DNA from: Pseudaquidulcibacter sp041917055
GTDB taxonomy: Bacteria > Pseudomonadota > Alphaproteobacteria > Caulobacterales > Aquidulcibacteraceae
Length of the DNA stretch: 64,000 nt
NCBI GenBank assembly: GCA_041917055.1
Contig: JAYRYJ010000002.1
Location: forward strand, 124,001-188,000
Reading direction: 5' to 3'
Shown: in pieces, positions 50,263 to 59,260 of the stretch
How positions within the stretch are numbered: position 1 is the first letter of the stretch
Layout of the letters: every line of letters starts with the position of its first letter
The notes under the pieces: model-generated
Database searches by the model: none
Seen by the model: only the letters and a program-made list of their open reading frames with translations
Told to the model about the DNA's origin: nothing
Made by a program: the position numbers and the translations under genes

Positions 50263-51801
50263 ATGGCTTTGGATAATGAAATCAAAGCGCAATTGAACCA
50301 ATATCTTGGTCTTTTGGAAGGTGATTTGGTTTTGCATTTGTCGGAAGCTGAGGATGCAGTGTCATTGCAAATGCGCGATTTAGTGAATGAGATTGCATCA
50401 ATGTCGCCGCGCATTTCGGTTCAGGCCGCAAAATTAAAGCGCACACCCTCTTTTGCCATTTCCAAACCAAATGAAGAGCCGCGAGTCGCTTTTGCCGGTG
50501 TGCCGTTGGGCCACGAATTTACTTCTTTGGTTTTGGCATTATTGCAAGTTTCGGGGCGCAAGCCGAAAATTGATGATAGCGCGATTGAAAACATAAAAGC
50601 GCTAAGCGGAACGCATGAATTTGAAACCTATGTTTCGCTTACCTGCCATAATTGCCCGGATGTGGTGCAGGCTTTGAATACAATTGCCGTTCTAAATCCA
50701 AATTTCAGCCATACAATGATTGAAGGCGGCGCATATCAAAGTGAAATCGATGAACGCCAAATAATGGGCGTGCCGACGGTTTTCCACAATGGCGAAATGT
50801 TTGGCAATGGTCGCATGAGCTTAGAGGAAATTATCGCGAAAATTGACACAGGTGCCGCCGCGCGTGAGGCCGAAATCATCAATGCCAAAGAGCCTTTTGA
50901 CGTATTAATCATCGGCGGTGGCCCCGCAGGTGCAGCCGCCGCAATTTATGCCGCACGAAAAGGTATTAGAACGGGCGTGGTCGCCGAACGCTTTGGCGGT
51001 CAGGTCATGGACACAATGGGTATCGAAAACTTCATTGCAACAAAATATACCGAAGGTCCAAAACTCGCGGCACAATTAGAAGAACACGTCAAAGAATATG
51101 ACGTCGATATTATGAATTTACAAACCGCCAAATCATTGCGCAAAAATGAATTGCTTGAGCTTGAATTGGAAAATGGCGCGACATTAAAATCCAAAACAAT
51201 GATTGTCGCGACAGGTGCGAGATGGCGCAATCTTGGTGTGCCGGGCGAGGCCGAGTTTAAGAATAAAGGCGTTGCCTATTGCCCACATTGCGATGGCCCC
51301 TTGTTTAAGGGAAAGCGCGTTGCCGTGATTGGTGGTGGCAATTCGGGTATTGAGGCGGCAATTGATTTGGCGGGTGTGGTTTCCCATGTCACAGTCTTGG
51401 AATTTTTGCCCGAATTAAAGGCCGATCAGGTTTTGCAAGATCGCTTGTATTCGCTTCCAAATGTGACGGTTCACAAAAACGTCGCAACCAAAGAAATTAC
51501 AGGAACCGATAAAGTTAACGGCATAACTTTCATCAACCGCGCCGATAATTCGGAGCAACACGTTGAATTAGAAGGCGTGTTTGTGCAAATCGGCCTTGTG
51601 CCAAATACTGAATTTTTGGGCGATTTGGTCGAAAAAACCCGCTTTGGCGAAATAATAGCCGACCGCCACGGCGCAACCAATCTCGCAGGCGTTTACGCAG
51701 CAGGCGATTGCACCAATTCGGCCTATAAACAAATAATAATCGCCATGGGCTCAGGCGCAAACGCGGCACTAGGGGCGTTTGATTATTTGATTAGGAATTG
51801 A
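50263..51801 (+). CDS. ahpF: Alkyl hydroperoxide reductase subunit F
   Basis: The 512-residue flavoprotein has an N-terminal double thioredoxin-like domain with SLTCHNCPDVVQAL and a C-terminal thioredoxin-reductase-like part: LIIGGGPAGAAAAIYAARKG (FAD), AYCPHCDGPLFKGK (redox cysteines), VIGGGNSGIEAAIDLAG (NADH) and GVYAAGDCTNSAYKQIIIA. It passes electrons from NADH to AhpC. TTTAGGAGAATAAA precedes the start. Confidence 0.97.
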   Translation: MALDNEIKAQLNQYLGLLEGDLVLHLSEAEDAVSLQMRDLVNEIASMSPRISVQAAKLKRTPSFAISKPNEEPRVAFAGVPLGHEFTSLVLALLQVSGRKPKIDDSAIENIKALSGTHEFETYVSLTCHNCPDVVQALNTIAVLNPNFSHTMIEGGAYQSEIDERQIMGVPTVFHNGEMFGNGRMSLEEIIAKIDTGAAAREAEIINAKEPFDVLIIGGGPAGAAAAIYAARKGIRTGVVAERFGGQVMDTMGIENFIATKYTEGPKLAAQLEEHVKEYDVDIMNLQTAKSLRKNELLELELENGATLKSKTMIVATGARWRNLGVPGEAEFKNKGVAYCPHCDGPLFKGKRVAVIGGGNSGIEAAIDLAGVVSHVTVLEFLPELKADQVLQDRLYSLPNVTVHKNVATKEITGTDKVNGITFINRADNSEQHVELEGVFVQIGLVPNTEFLGDLVEKTRFGEIIADRHGATNLAGVYAAGDCTNSAYKQIIIAMGSGANAALGAFDYLIRN

Positions 51802-51812
51802 TTCTCCAGCTG

Positions 51813-51836
51813 ATATATGATATATATATCATATAT
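51813..51836. promoter_or_regulatory. Palindromic operator of the VapBC-type operon
   Basis: A perfect 24-base palindrome centred in a TGATATATATATCA core, ending ten bases before the antitoxin start. RHH antitoxins normally bind such sites to repress their own operon; binding here is inferred. Confidence 0.7.
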
Positions 51837-51846
51837 AGGTGGTGAA

Positions 51847-52056
51847 ATGCGGGCTTTGATTGATGTTCCAAATGATTTGATTGATGATTTAGACGCATTG
51901 TCGAAATCGAAAAAAGTGTCGCGCGCCGAAATTATGCGGCGTGCTTTGCGTGAGTATGCCAATAATAATGCACCAAAGTCAGAAGGTTTTGGGCTTTGGG
52001 GCGGCAGTCAAATTGACGGTTTGGAATTGCAACAAAGATTGCGCGACGAATGGTAA
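51847..52056 (+). CDS. Ribbon-helix-helix antitoxin (VapB-like)
   Basis: The 69-residue protein MRALIDVPNDLIDDLDALSK has an RHH fold (strand RALIDVP, helices DLIDDLDALSKSK and VSRAEIMRRALREYAN) and a C-terminal toxin-binding tail (GFGLWGGSQIDGLELQQRLR). AGGTGGTGAA precedes the ATG at 51847; ten upstream codons lie in the palindrome and are rejected. It overlaps vapC by seven bases. Confidence 0.88.
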   Translation: MRALIDVPNDLIDDLDALSKSKKVSRAEIMRRALREYANNNAPKSEGFGLWGGSQIDGLELQQRLRDEW

Positions 52057-52415
52057 AACTATTACTCGATACCAATATCGTCATTGATTATTTGAACGGC
52101 AATGAAAATGCACTCCAGTTTTTTGAACGTGAACCAAAACCAGCAATAAGTATCATAAGCTATATGGAGGTTTTGATTGGATGCACGGAAAGTTTGAAAG
52201 ACCAAACCCGCGCATTTCTTAAAACGCTTGAAATCATTCAAATTAATGAAGAAATCGCCGAAATTGCAATTTCATTGCGCACCGCGCGCCGCCTTAAATT
52301 ACCCGATGCAATAATCCTTGCCAGTGCGCAATTTCTGGCCGCAACATTGGTAACCCGAAACACCAAGGATTTTGGTGAAGGCGAAATTGGGATTGTGGTG
52401 CCATATGGGGTTTAA
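52050..52415 (+). CDS. PIN-domain ribonuclease toxin (VapC-like)
   Basis: The 121-residue protein has the PIN acidic residues: LLLDTNIVIDYLNGNE (Asp), SIISYMEVLIGC (Glu), LKLPDAIILASAQ (Asp) and VTRNTKDFG (Asp). VapC toxins cut tRNA or rRNA. It is translationally coupled to the RHH antitoxin and converges on the ParE gene three bases away. Confidence 0.9.
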   Translation: MVKLLLDTNIVIDYLNGNENALQFFEREPKPAISIISYMEVLIGCTESLKDQTRAFLKTLEIIQINEEIAEIAISLRTARRLKLPDAIILASAQFLAATLVTRNTKDFGEGEIGIVVPYGV

Positions 52416-52418
52416 GAA

Positions 52419-52709
52419 TTAAAAATAAACTTCGAGATAATGTCTTATTGCTAATATGATTATGGTCTCATTATCAGCGGCATAACGCGCAATATAGCCA
52501 CGTGCACCGAATGGAATGTTTAATTCGCGAAAATTTGGAGGCAAATTTTCAATTGGTTTTCCAATTTCCGGGAAATCTTTTAATTTATTTATCGCTTTCC
52601 TTATAGCCGAAATCGCACTTTGTGCCGCGACCGGGTTTTTGTCAAATATGAAATCATGTAGCCGCTTTATATCACGAAGAGATCTTGGTGAGTATTTAAT
52701 CTCAATCAT
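52419..52709 (-). CDS. RelE/ParE family toxin
   Basis: The 96-residue protein has IKYSPRSLRDIKRLHDFIFD, RKAINKLKDFPEIGKPIENL and the C-terminal ETIIILAIRHYLEVYF, the ParE-type fold with R-x-x-x-x-I-RH. ParE members usually block gyrase, RelE members cleave mRNA; the YARYAA... IRH tail favours ParE. The start overlaps the antitoxin gene by four bases. Confidence 0.88.
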   Translation of the reverse strand: MIEIKYSPRSLRDIKRLHDFIFDKNPVAAQSAISAIRKAINKLKDFPEIGKPIENLPPNFRELNIPFGARGYIARYAADNETIIILAIRHYLEVYF

Positions 52710-52984
52710 TGCGGCGGCTCTGTAACTATTCCTTGTTCAAGATTTTTGAGCCATTCATCGGCTCTTTCATGCGTAACATAATGACCGGTTGCGGCATATT
52801 CTTCATAGGCATCAATAGTTTCGCGGCGGAATTTTTCGATTTTTTCTTCGCGCTCAACATATTCGCTTATGGCTTTTTGCATCAAATAATGCGGGCTTCG
52901 GTCTTGAGCCAAAGCTAAAGCCGATAGCCGCTCGTCAATTTGAGGGTCAAGTTTAATGGATGTGTTTTTTTTTGCCAAACTCAT
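52706..52984 (-). CDS. ParD-like CopG/RHH antitoxin
   Basis: The 92-residue protein has the RHH at its N-terminus (TSIKLDPQIDERLSALALAQ with DRSPHYLMQKAISEYVE) and a helical C-terminal segment (FRRETIDAYEEYAATGHYVT) that would wrap the toxin. It precedes the ParE-like gene with a four-base overlap, the normal antitoxin-first order. Confidence 0.88.
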   Translation of the reverse strand: MSLAKKNTSIKLDPQIDERLSALALAQDRSPHYLMQKAISEYVEREEKIEKFRRETIDAYEEYAATGHYVTHERADEWLKNLEQGIVTEPPQ

Positions 52985-53055
52985 GAGATTTACCTTCGGT
53001 GTTACTTGGTAATACCGCGCAAAGCTGGTTTATTCAAGCATAATATTAGAATCGT

Positions 53056-54258
53056 CTAAGAAGGCATCTCGCCTAGAAACCCGCCCATTAAAGCATCTGT
53101 GATCTGGAGATATTTGTCGTGCTCGTTTACCATTTGTACAGCCGTAATACCGAAATCATAACCACCGTCAGTATGCCGATCATTTCGGCAATAGGTATTG
53201 ACCCGAAGGGCTAACGATGCACTTTTATCAAAATTGATATAACTAATTGTAGTTCGTTTGCTATAACTCTTATGTTCATCTAAGCCTAACAGAACGCAAT
53301 TCATTCGCGCAAATGCGAAGCCTAATGCATAGATATTTCTAGCACCAGATACAATTTCTTTCGCGCTTTTTCTTATTTCTAATGTGGTTTGGTTGACCTT
53401 TTCATCGTGAATAACTGAAATCTTTTTGGCGTTTCTTGATAAATATCTAGGTAAGTCGTTTGCTGCAATTTTTGAGTCAAAACTTATGTTTCCGTGGGGA
53501 TGCAATATTTCAAAAATATTTTTCCAATTTGGTAACTTACTGTCAACAGCGCTCCAATTCAGTGACAAAATTTCCTCTAGGATGCCGTCATAATTGAAGG
53601 TAATAATCTTAATCTTTTTGGACTTTGATTCCTGATTACCTTCATCTAGTAAATTCCCGTTCTTGATATAATTATTTCGTACAACGTTGATAAAATTGTG
53701 AATCCAATTCCGCAATTCAACTTTATTGCCCGATGAGTCAAACAGGAAATCGCCTTCTCTTGTCAACTGCGCTATTTTTCTCTTCCTAAAGTCTTTTGTG
53801 GAATATAGGCCTTTTTCACTAATATGAGTCCGTTTTAATAACACGTAAACAATACATATTTTTAGGAGTCGCGCATTGCTTCTGTTATACCTGATTAAGT
53901 CATCAATTGAATCCGAGACCTGAGAATTTAGCCAAAGTGCCTTTGCTCTGAGAAACTTAATGGCTTCATCAAAATCGAAGTGAATATTCTTATCGCTACC
54001 GCTACTTGTACGCATATCAGAATTAAAAATATTAAAAAATGCGCAGTATATAGGCGCATTTTCTATTTTGGCAGAAAACAAATCTTCAATCTTTGGATGG
54101 ATTTCATTTTTGAGATTCTCCAAATTTTGAGCTTCGGCAAATAACCCGTCTCTCACTAATTCGATTAACTCTAAACCAGTTGGCAGACCGAACGGAACTG
54201 AAGCACCCGCACCAAGAATAATAACAACGTCATCAGAGAATAAATCTATTTCTGCCAT
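53056..54258 (-). CDS. SIR2-like NAD-processing protein (stand-alone, possible defence effector)
   Basis: The 400-residue protein starts MAEIDLFSDDVVIILGAGAS, where GAGAS is the NAD-binding motif. KIKIITFNYDGILEE carries the catalytic Asn (about 222), EILHPHGNISFD the catalytic His region (about 253-255) and NIYALGFAFARMN the late SIR2 strand. There are no membrane or extra enzymatic domains. SIR2-like proteins of this size act as NADases in antiphage systems. Ribosome binding site AAAGGTG fits the ATG at 54258; the 26 upstream codons encode the acnB terminator and are rejected. It sits among toxin-antitoxin genes. Confidence 0.82.
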   Translation of the reverse strand: MAEIDLFSDDVVIILGAGASVPFGLPTGLELIELVRDGLFAEAQNLENLKNEIHPKIEDLFSAKIENAPIYCAFFNIFNSDMRTSSGSDKNIHFDFDEAIKFLRAKALWLNSQVSDSIDDLIRYNRSNARLLKICIVYVLLKRTHISEKGLYSTKDFRKRKIAQLTREGDFLFDSSGNKVELRNWIHNFINVVRNNYIKNGNLLDEGNQESKSKKIKIITFNYDGILEEILSLNWSAVDSKLPNWKNIFEILHPHGNISFDSKIAANDLPRYLSRNAKKISVIHDEKVNQTTLEIRKSAKEIVSGARNIYALGFAFARMNCVLLGLDEHKSYSKRTTISYINFDKSASLALRVNTYCRNDRHTDGGYDFGITAVQMVNEHDKYLQITDALMGGFLGEMPS

Positions 54259-54300
54259 TTTACACCTTTGGATTATCAATTCTCTTGATTCGCAAATGTA

Positions 54301-54333
54301 AAAAAGCCCAAGGCCATAAGCCTTGGGCTTTTT
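54301..54333 (-). terminator. Rho-independent terminator of acnB
   Basis: A perfect 14-bp stem (AAAAAGCCCAAGGC with a five-base CATAA loop) with T-tract on both strands. It lies between acnB and the SIR2-like gene start, so the latter needs its own promoter in the 40 bases that follow; TTTACA and GATAAT spaced by 19 bases are candidates. Confidence 0.88.
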
Positions 54334-54390
54334 CAAAATTTATGTGAAAGAAAAATCAGAAACCGCGTTTTTCGATTTTTCTTTGCCGCT

Positions 54391-54444
54391 TCCCCCTCCA
54401 CCGCGTTTCACGCGGTCCCCCTCCCCCGTGAACGGGGGAGGATT
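54391..54444 (+). repeat. Dispersed two-hairpin repeat R1, copy 4
   Basis: CCCCCTCCACCGCGTTTCAC, then GCGGTCCCCCTCCCCCGTGA and ACGGGGGAGGATT, nearly identical to the inverse of copy 2. It is six bases past the acnB stop. Confidence 0.85.
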
Positions 54445-54450
54445 TTGGGA

Positions 54451-57033
54451 TTAAGCAACCTCTTTCGCGACCTCTACATATTCCTCAATTTGGTCGAAGT
54501 TCATATAGCGATAGACTTCGGCATTTTTGGAATTTATTACGCCCATTTCCGCCAAATATTCTTCAACTGTTGGAAGTTTTCCGGTTTTTGACGCAACTGC
54601 AGCAAGTTCGGCAGAGGACAAATAGACATTTGTGTTTTTGCCCAAACGGTTCGGGAAGTTGCGGGTTGAAGTGGAAACAACCGTTGCGCCTTCATGAACC
54701 TGGGCCTGGTTACCCATGCAAAGTGAACAGCCCGGCATTTCGGTGCGTGCACCTGCTGAACCGAATGTTGAATAATGGCCTTCTTTGATAAGTTCGCTTT
54801 CGTCCATTTTAGTTGGCGGCGCGACCCAAAGGCGGGTTGGAATGTCTTTTTTGTCTTTCAACAATAAAGACGCTGCGCGGAAATGGCCGATATTGGTCAT
54901 GCACGAACCGATGAAAACTTCATCAATTTTTGTGCCCGCAACTTCGGACAATAGACGCGCATCATCAGGATCATTCGGTGCGCAAAGAATTGGCTCTTTG
55001 ATTTCATCCATATTGATTTCGATGATTGCGGCGTATTCGGCATTTGCATCTGCTTCAAGAAGGACAGGGTTTGCAATCCATTCTTCCATTTTCTTGATGC
55101 GGCGCGCAATGGTTTTTTCGTCTTTATAACCATCGGCAATCATGTTTTTCAAAAGCACGATATTTGATTTCATATATTCAATTATCGGCTCTTTATTAAG
55201 TTTCACGGTGCAACCCGCCGCAGAACGTTCGGCAGAAGCGTCGGTCAATTCAAAAGCCTGTTCAACTTTCAAGTCAGGCAGACCTTCGATTTCCAAAATA
55301 CGACCAGAGAAAGCATTGATTTTGCCCGCTTTGGCAACCGTCAAAAGACCCGCTTTAATGGCATAATATGGAATTGCGTGAACCAAATCACGAAGTGTGA
55401 TGCCCGGCTGCAATGTGCCCGAATAACGAACCAAAACGCTTTCAGGCATATCGAGTGGCATAACGCCAGTTGCTGCACCAAAAGCCACAAGACCCGAACC
55501 CGCAGGGAATGAAATACCTATTGGGAAGCGTGTGTGGCTGTCCCCACCTGTACCGACAGTATCGGGAAGCAACATTCGGTTTAACCAAGAGTGAATAACA
55601 CCATCACCCGGGCGAAGCGCAACCCCACCGCGATTATAAATAAAGGCAGGAAGGGTTTTATGGGTTTTAACGTCAACCGGCTTTGGATAGGCGGCAGTAT
55701 GACAGAATGATTGCATTACCAAATCAGCAGAGAAGCCAAGGCACGCCAAGTCTTTCAATTCATCGCGCGTCATTGGGCCGGTGGTATCTTGTGAACCCAC
55801 AGTCGTCATGCGGGGTTCGCAATAAGTGCCGGGGCGCATACCTGTGCCTTCCGGAAGGCCGCATGCACGACCAACCATTTTTTGCGCCAATGTATAGCCT
55901 TTGCCCGTATCGTTCGGTGTAACCGGAAGACGGAAAAGTGTTGAAGCCGCAAGGCCTAAAAATTCGCGCGCTTTTGCGGTTAAAGAACGCCCAATGATAA
56001 GATTGATACGACCGCCTGCTTGAACCTCATCGAGCAGAACTTGAGATTTAAGTTCAAATTGCGCGATTTCGGCGCCGTCTTTGGTGACTTTGCCGTCGTA
56101 TGGGTAAATTTCGATAACGTCACCCATATTCATTTTTGAAACATCAACTTCGATTGGCAAAGCGCCGGAATCTTCTTGTGTATTGAAGAAAATCGGTGCG
56201 ATTTTTCCACCCAAACATACGCCGCCAAAGCGCTTATTTGGAACGTATGGAATATCTTCACCAGTCCACCAAATAACCGAATTGGTTGCTGATTTGCGGC
56301 TTGACCCCGTGCCAACAACGTCACCGACGTATGCGACAAGATTGCCTTTGGCTTTTAATTCTTCAATGAATTTAATCGGGCCACGAACGCCGTCTTGTTC
56401 GGGTGAGATGCCATCGCGCGTGTTTTTCAACATTGCCAAACCATGCAATGGAATATCGGGGCGCGACCATGCATCAGGCGCAGGTGACAAATCATCAGTA
56501 TTGGTTTCGCCCGTCACTTTGAAAACTGTAAGTGTGATTTTTTCGGCAACTTTCGGGCGCGAAGTGAACCATTCGCCATCGGCCCAAGATTGCATAACAG
56601 CTTTGGCATTTGCATTGCCGGATTTTGCAAGTTCGGCAACGTCATTGAAAAAGTCAAACATCAAGAGGGTTTTTTTAAGCCCTTCGGCGGCGGTTGCACC
56701 GCATTCGGCGTCACCCAAAAGGTCAATCAATGGCTTAACATTATAGCCGCCGACCATTGTGCCAAGTAATTCGGTGGCTTTAACGCGCGAAATAAGACCG
56801 CAAGAAGTTTCACCATCAGCGACAGACGCAAGGAATGATGCTTTGACATGGGCTGCATCATCAACACCGGGCGGCACGCGATGTGTTAAAAGGTCAAGCA
56901 GAAATTCTTCTTCGCCTGCGGGCGGGTTTTTGATTAATTCGATTAAATCGGCGGTTTGCTGCGCACTCAATGGAAGTGGCGGAATGCCAAGGGCTGCACG
57001 TTCTTCAGTATGTTTACGATAATCTTGTAACAT
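54451..57033 (-). CDS. acnB: Bifunctional aconitate hydratase 2 / 2-methylisocitrate dehydratase
   Basis: The 860-residue enzyme matches AcnB: the N-terminal HEAT-like domain (MLQDYRKHTEERAALGIPPL, GGYNVKPLIDLLGD), the swivel domain (NTDDLSPAPDAWSRPDIPLH) and the catalytic barrel with the 4Fe-4S ligands in FIGSCMTNIGHFRAA and MPGCSLCMGNQAQV. It isomerises citrate to isocitrate in the TCA cycle. Length equals that of E. coli AcnB (865). AAGAGGAAAAA precedes the start. AcnB rather than AcnA is the less usual form in alphaproteobacteria. Confidence 0.97.
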   Translation of the reverse strand: MLQDYRKHTEERAALGIPPLPLSAQQTADLIELIKNPPAGEEEFLLDLLTHRVPPGVDDAAHVKASFLASVADGETSCGLISRVKATELLGTMVGGYNVKPLIDLLGDAECGATAAEGLKKTLLMFDFFNDVAELAKSGNANAKAVMQSWADGEWFTSRPKVAEKITLTVFKVTGETNTDDLSPAPDAWSRPDIPLHGLAMLKNTRDGISPEQDGVRGPIKFIEELKAKGNLVAYVGDVVGTGSSRKSATNSVIWWTGEDIPYVPNKRFGGVCLGGKIAPIFFNTQEDSGALPIEVDVSKMNMGDVIEIYPYDGKVTKDGAEIAQFELKSQVLLDEVQAGGRINLIIGRSLTAKAREFLGLAASTLFRLPVTPNDTGKGYTLAQKMVGRACGLPEGTGMRPGTYCEPRMTTVGSQDTTGPMTRDELKDLACLGFSADLVMQSFCHTAAYPKPVDVKTHKTLPAFIYNRGGVALRPGDGVIHSWLNRMLLPDTVGTGGDSHTRFPIGISFPAGSGLVAFGAATGVMPLDMPESVLVRYSGTLQPGITLRDLVHAIPYYAIKAGLLTVAKAGKINAFSGRILEIEGLPDLKVEQAFELTDASAERSAAGCTVKLNKEPIIEYMKSNIVLLKNMIADGYKDEKTIARRIKKMEEWIANPVLLEADANAEYAAIIEINMDEIKEPILCAPNDPDDARLLSEVAGTKIDEVFIGSCMTNIGHFRAASLLLKDKKDIPTRLWVAPPTKMDESELIKEGHYSTFGSAGARTEMPGCSLCMGNQAQVHEGATVVSTSTRNFPNRLGKNTNVYLSSAELAAVASKTGKLPTVEEYLAEMGVINSKNAEVYRYMNFDQIEEYVEVAKEVA

Positions 57034-57336
57034 TTTTTCCTCTTATAATTTAACCTGCGCCATAACTAGGTCACAGGTGGGTTAAGAAATGCGCCCCTTT
57101 AAGGGTGTGCCCTTAAAAAACGGTAGCGACCGCATTTTGCCTTTGGTCATTTTGACAAACTAGCAAGGGGTGAAAATGTCCTCTTGAGAACAATTTTCAA
57201 TGCGCTCTTACGCCTGAATGGTTAAAAATTAAAGTGGAAAAGTGAGTAAAATTGAATTGAATCGGGGGCGACTTTTGGGTGATAAAAACCATTGTCCGGC
57301 CTTTAAATCCCAAAGAATCATTTGTATCTTAATCAC
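57034..57336. other. Divergent intergenic region, acnB // UPF0114 gene
   Basis: About 300 bases without coding signal. It contains the hairpin TTTAAGGGTGTGCCCTTAAA (57098-57117) in the acnB leader, about 65 bases before the acnB start. Whether it regulates acnB mRNA is unknown. Confidence 0.5.
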
Positions 57337-57879
57337 ATGACCGAAAAACCCACCACCCCCAAACTTCAACCCATTCCACTTCTAATCTTTTCAAGTCGTT
57401 GGTTACAGCTTCCTCTTTATGTTGGCCTTATTGCGGCTCAGGGTGTTTATGTTTTTAAGTTCCTTAAAGAGCTTTGGCACTTATTGCAGCATGCAACCAC
57501 TTTTAGCGAACAAGAAATAATGCTTGTCGTGCTTGGCCTGATTGATGTGGTTATGATTTCCAATCTTTTGGTGATGGTTATTGTCGGGGGTTATGAAACC
57601 TTTGTTTCGCGCCTTAATCTTGAGGGCCACCCTGACCAACCCGAATGGCTTGACCATGTTAATGCCGGTGTTTTGAAAGTTAAATTGGCAATGGCAATAA
57701 TCGGGATTTCGTCAATCCATCTTTTGCGCACTTTTATAGAAGCGTCGCGAATTGGACAAGCCGATGCCCATTTAACGACAGACGCAATTATGTGGCAAAC
57801 CATAATTCATTGCGTCTTTATATTATCGGCAATTGGTGTGGCAATGGTGGAACGTATGACGCACCCACCAAAACACTAA
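57337..57879 (+). CDS. UPF0114 (YqhA) family membrane protein
   Basis: The 180-residue protein (MTEKPTTPKLQPIPLLIFSS) has four hydrophobic segments and the UPF0114 motifs FSSRWLQLPLYVGLIAAQGV, VLGLIDVVMISNLLVMVIVG with YETFVSRL, and LKVKLAMAIIGISSIHLLRT. Role unknown; inner membrane. A TTG five codons upstream is possible, the ATG is preferred. Its 3' end overlaps the next convergent gene by four bases. Confidence 0.88.
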   Translation: MTEKPTTPKLQPIPLLIFSSRWLQLPLYVGLIAAQGVYVFKFLKELWHLLQHATTFSEQEIMLVVLGLIDVVMISNLLVMVIVGGYETFVSRLNLEGHPDQPEWLDHVNAGVLKVKLAMAIIGISSIHLLRTFIEASRIGQADAHLTTDAIMWQTIIHCVFILSAIGVAMVERMTHPPKH

Positions 57880-58781
57880 AACTTGCCATAGCCACTTTCT
57901 TCAAGAATTTTCTTGGGGTCTTTAATGGCGATAAGGGTTTTTAGCGCTGCTTGTTTGTCCTTGGCATTTTCATAATATGCCTCGCAAATTCGGCGCCCGA
58001 TGAAATAGCCTAAATCATTTGGCCTTCCGTTGCGGCCCTTTGAATAAAACCAATCATTGCCGTCATAAATTCCGGCATCATAATCGGCCTTAAATTCGCG
58101 CCAGATTTCAGCCTCATGCGCCATGCCATATTTGCCAAATTCAGAATCCATGGATTGTTTGCGCCCTAATGCCAAATCAGCGATAAAATCTGCCCCGCCT
58201 TCCATGATTGCCGAAAACAATAAATCGACTTTAATGTCGTCGGTAAAGCCGCGATTTTGATAGACATGCACCATTTCATGGGCGATCAAAGCCTCAATTT
58301 GCTGCGCAGCATTTTCCTTGGTTTTTCCATCGCAAACAATCTCTAGACCAAGTGCCAAGCCCTTTGCATTTGCTGTTCCGCCCGAATTATTGGCGCCGAA
58401 TAGAATAAAAGCCAACGCGCTTTCTTTTTCACCCAATAGATCGGCAATTTTGCGTAAAATCTTGTCAGTTTTGTTTTCCATACCCATTACGACGGGCAAA
58501 CAGGTCTGTGCAGCATGGCGGTATTTTGCAATATTTGCGACCAAATTATCGTGCAGATTTTTGGCATTTTCAATGCGATAGGGAGTGAAAATTTCAACCC
58601 CAAGACCGCCTTTGTCCAAATATTCTTTTTGTAGGACCTCTTCGCTAGGAATATTATCATTTTCAAGCAATTTAGCGAAATTTTGCGCGTCTTGGATGTG
58701 AAGTGATTTGGGTTTGGCGGTTTCAAAACTTGTGCATGACGTAAGTATTAGACAGCAAATTAGAAGGCTTTTTGATTTCAT
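57876..58781 (-). CDS. Lipoprotein with zinc-metalloprotease (HExxH) motif
   Basis: The 301-residue precursor MKSKSLLICCLILTSCTSFE has a lipoprotein signal (lipobox LTSC). The mature part holds EALIAHEMVHVYQNRGFTDD, an HExxH zinc motif followed by EGGADFIADLALG with a likely third ligand Glu/Asp, in the manner of DUF2268-type gluzincin-like proteases. IGRRICEAYYENAKDKQAAL is near the C-terminus. Substrate unknown; periplasmic side of a membrane. Confidence 0.8.
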   Translation of the reverse strand: MKSKSLLICCLILTSCTSFETAKPKSLHIQDAQNFAKLLENDNIPSEEVLQKEYLDKGGLGVEIFTPYRIENAKNLHDNLVANIAKYRHAAQTCLPVVMGMENKTDKILRKIADLLGEKESALAFILFGANNSGGTANAKGLALGLEIVCDGKTKENAAQQIEALIAHEMVHVYQNRGFTDDIKVDLLFSAIMEGGADFIADLALGRKQSMDSEFGKYGMAHEAEIWREFKADYDAGIYDGNDWFYSKGRNGRPNDLGYFIGRRICEAYYENAKDKQAALKTLIAIKDPKKILEESGYGKF

Positions 58782-58855
58782 TATTTCTCTCCCAAACCAA
58801 AGCTACAATAATTCGTGGGATTGGCAACAAAATCTTATAACTCTATTCTATCGCA

Positions 58856-59260
58856 ATGAATCAGTTAGAACCAAGAATAGGTGTCGGTGCCGCCATTGTC
58901 ATTGATGGCAAAATCCTTTTGATTAAGCGTGCGAAAGAGCCGGAGGCAGGTTTTTGGGCGCTTCCCGGTGGCAAAGTCGATTTATTCGAAACCTGTGAAA
59001 CCGCGATAATTCGCGAAACCCAAGAGGAATTGGGAATTATTATCAAAGACCCATTTCTATTGACCATTATGGATTTTTGGAATGACGAAAAAACATTCCA
59101 TTGGATTGCGCCCATTTATCTTTGCAGCGAATTTGAAGGCGTGCCCGAAATTATGGAACCCAACAAGCATTTGGGTTTTGACTGGTTTCCAATCAATGAT
59201 TTGCCAAACCCAATCGCCAAAGCGGTAAAAGACGCGGCGGCGGCATTATTATTGACTTGA
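58856..59260 (+). CDS. NUDIX hydrolase
   Basis: The 134-residue protein has IGVGAAIVIDGKILLIKRAK, WALPGGKVDLFETCETA and IIRETQEELGI, forming a complete Nudix box (G-x5-E-x7-RE-x2-EE-x-G). The closest types act on NDP-sugars or ADP-ribose; WIAPIYLCSEFEG is also typical of MutT-like members. Its end overlaps the convergent YcxB-like gene by 12 bases. Confidence 0.9.
   Translation: MNQLEPRIGVGAAIVIDGKILLIKRAKEPEAGFWALPGGKVDLFETCETAIIRETQEELGIIIKDPFLLTIMDFWNDEKTFHWIAPIYLCSEFEGVPEIMEPNKHLGFDWFPINDLPNPIAKAVKDAAAALLLT

Noticed and set aside
54259..54336. N-terminal extension of the SIR2-like protein by 26 codons
   Set aside because: This sequence is the perfect terminator hairpin of acnB and the promoter area; the ATG at 54258 follows a ribosome binding site.
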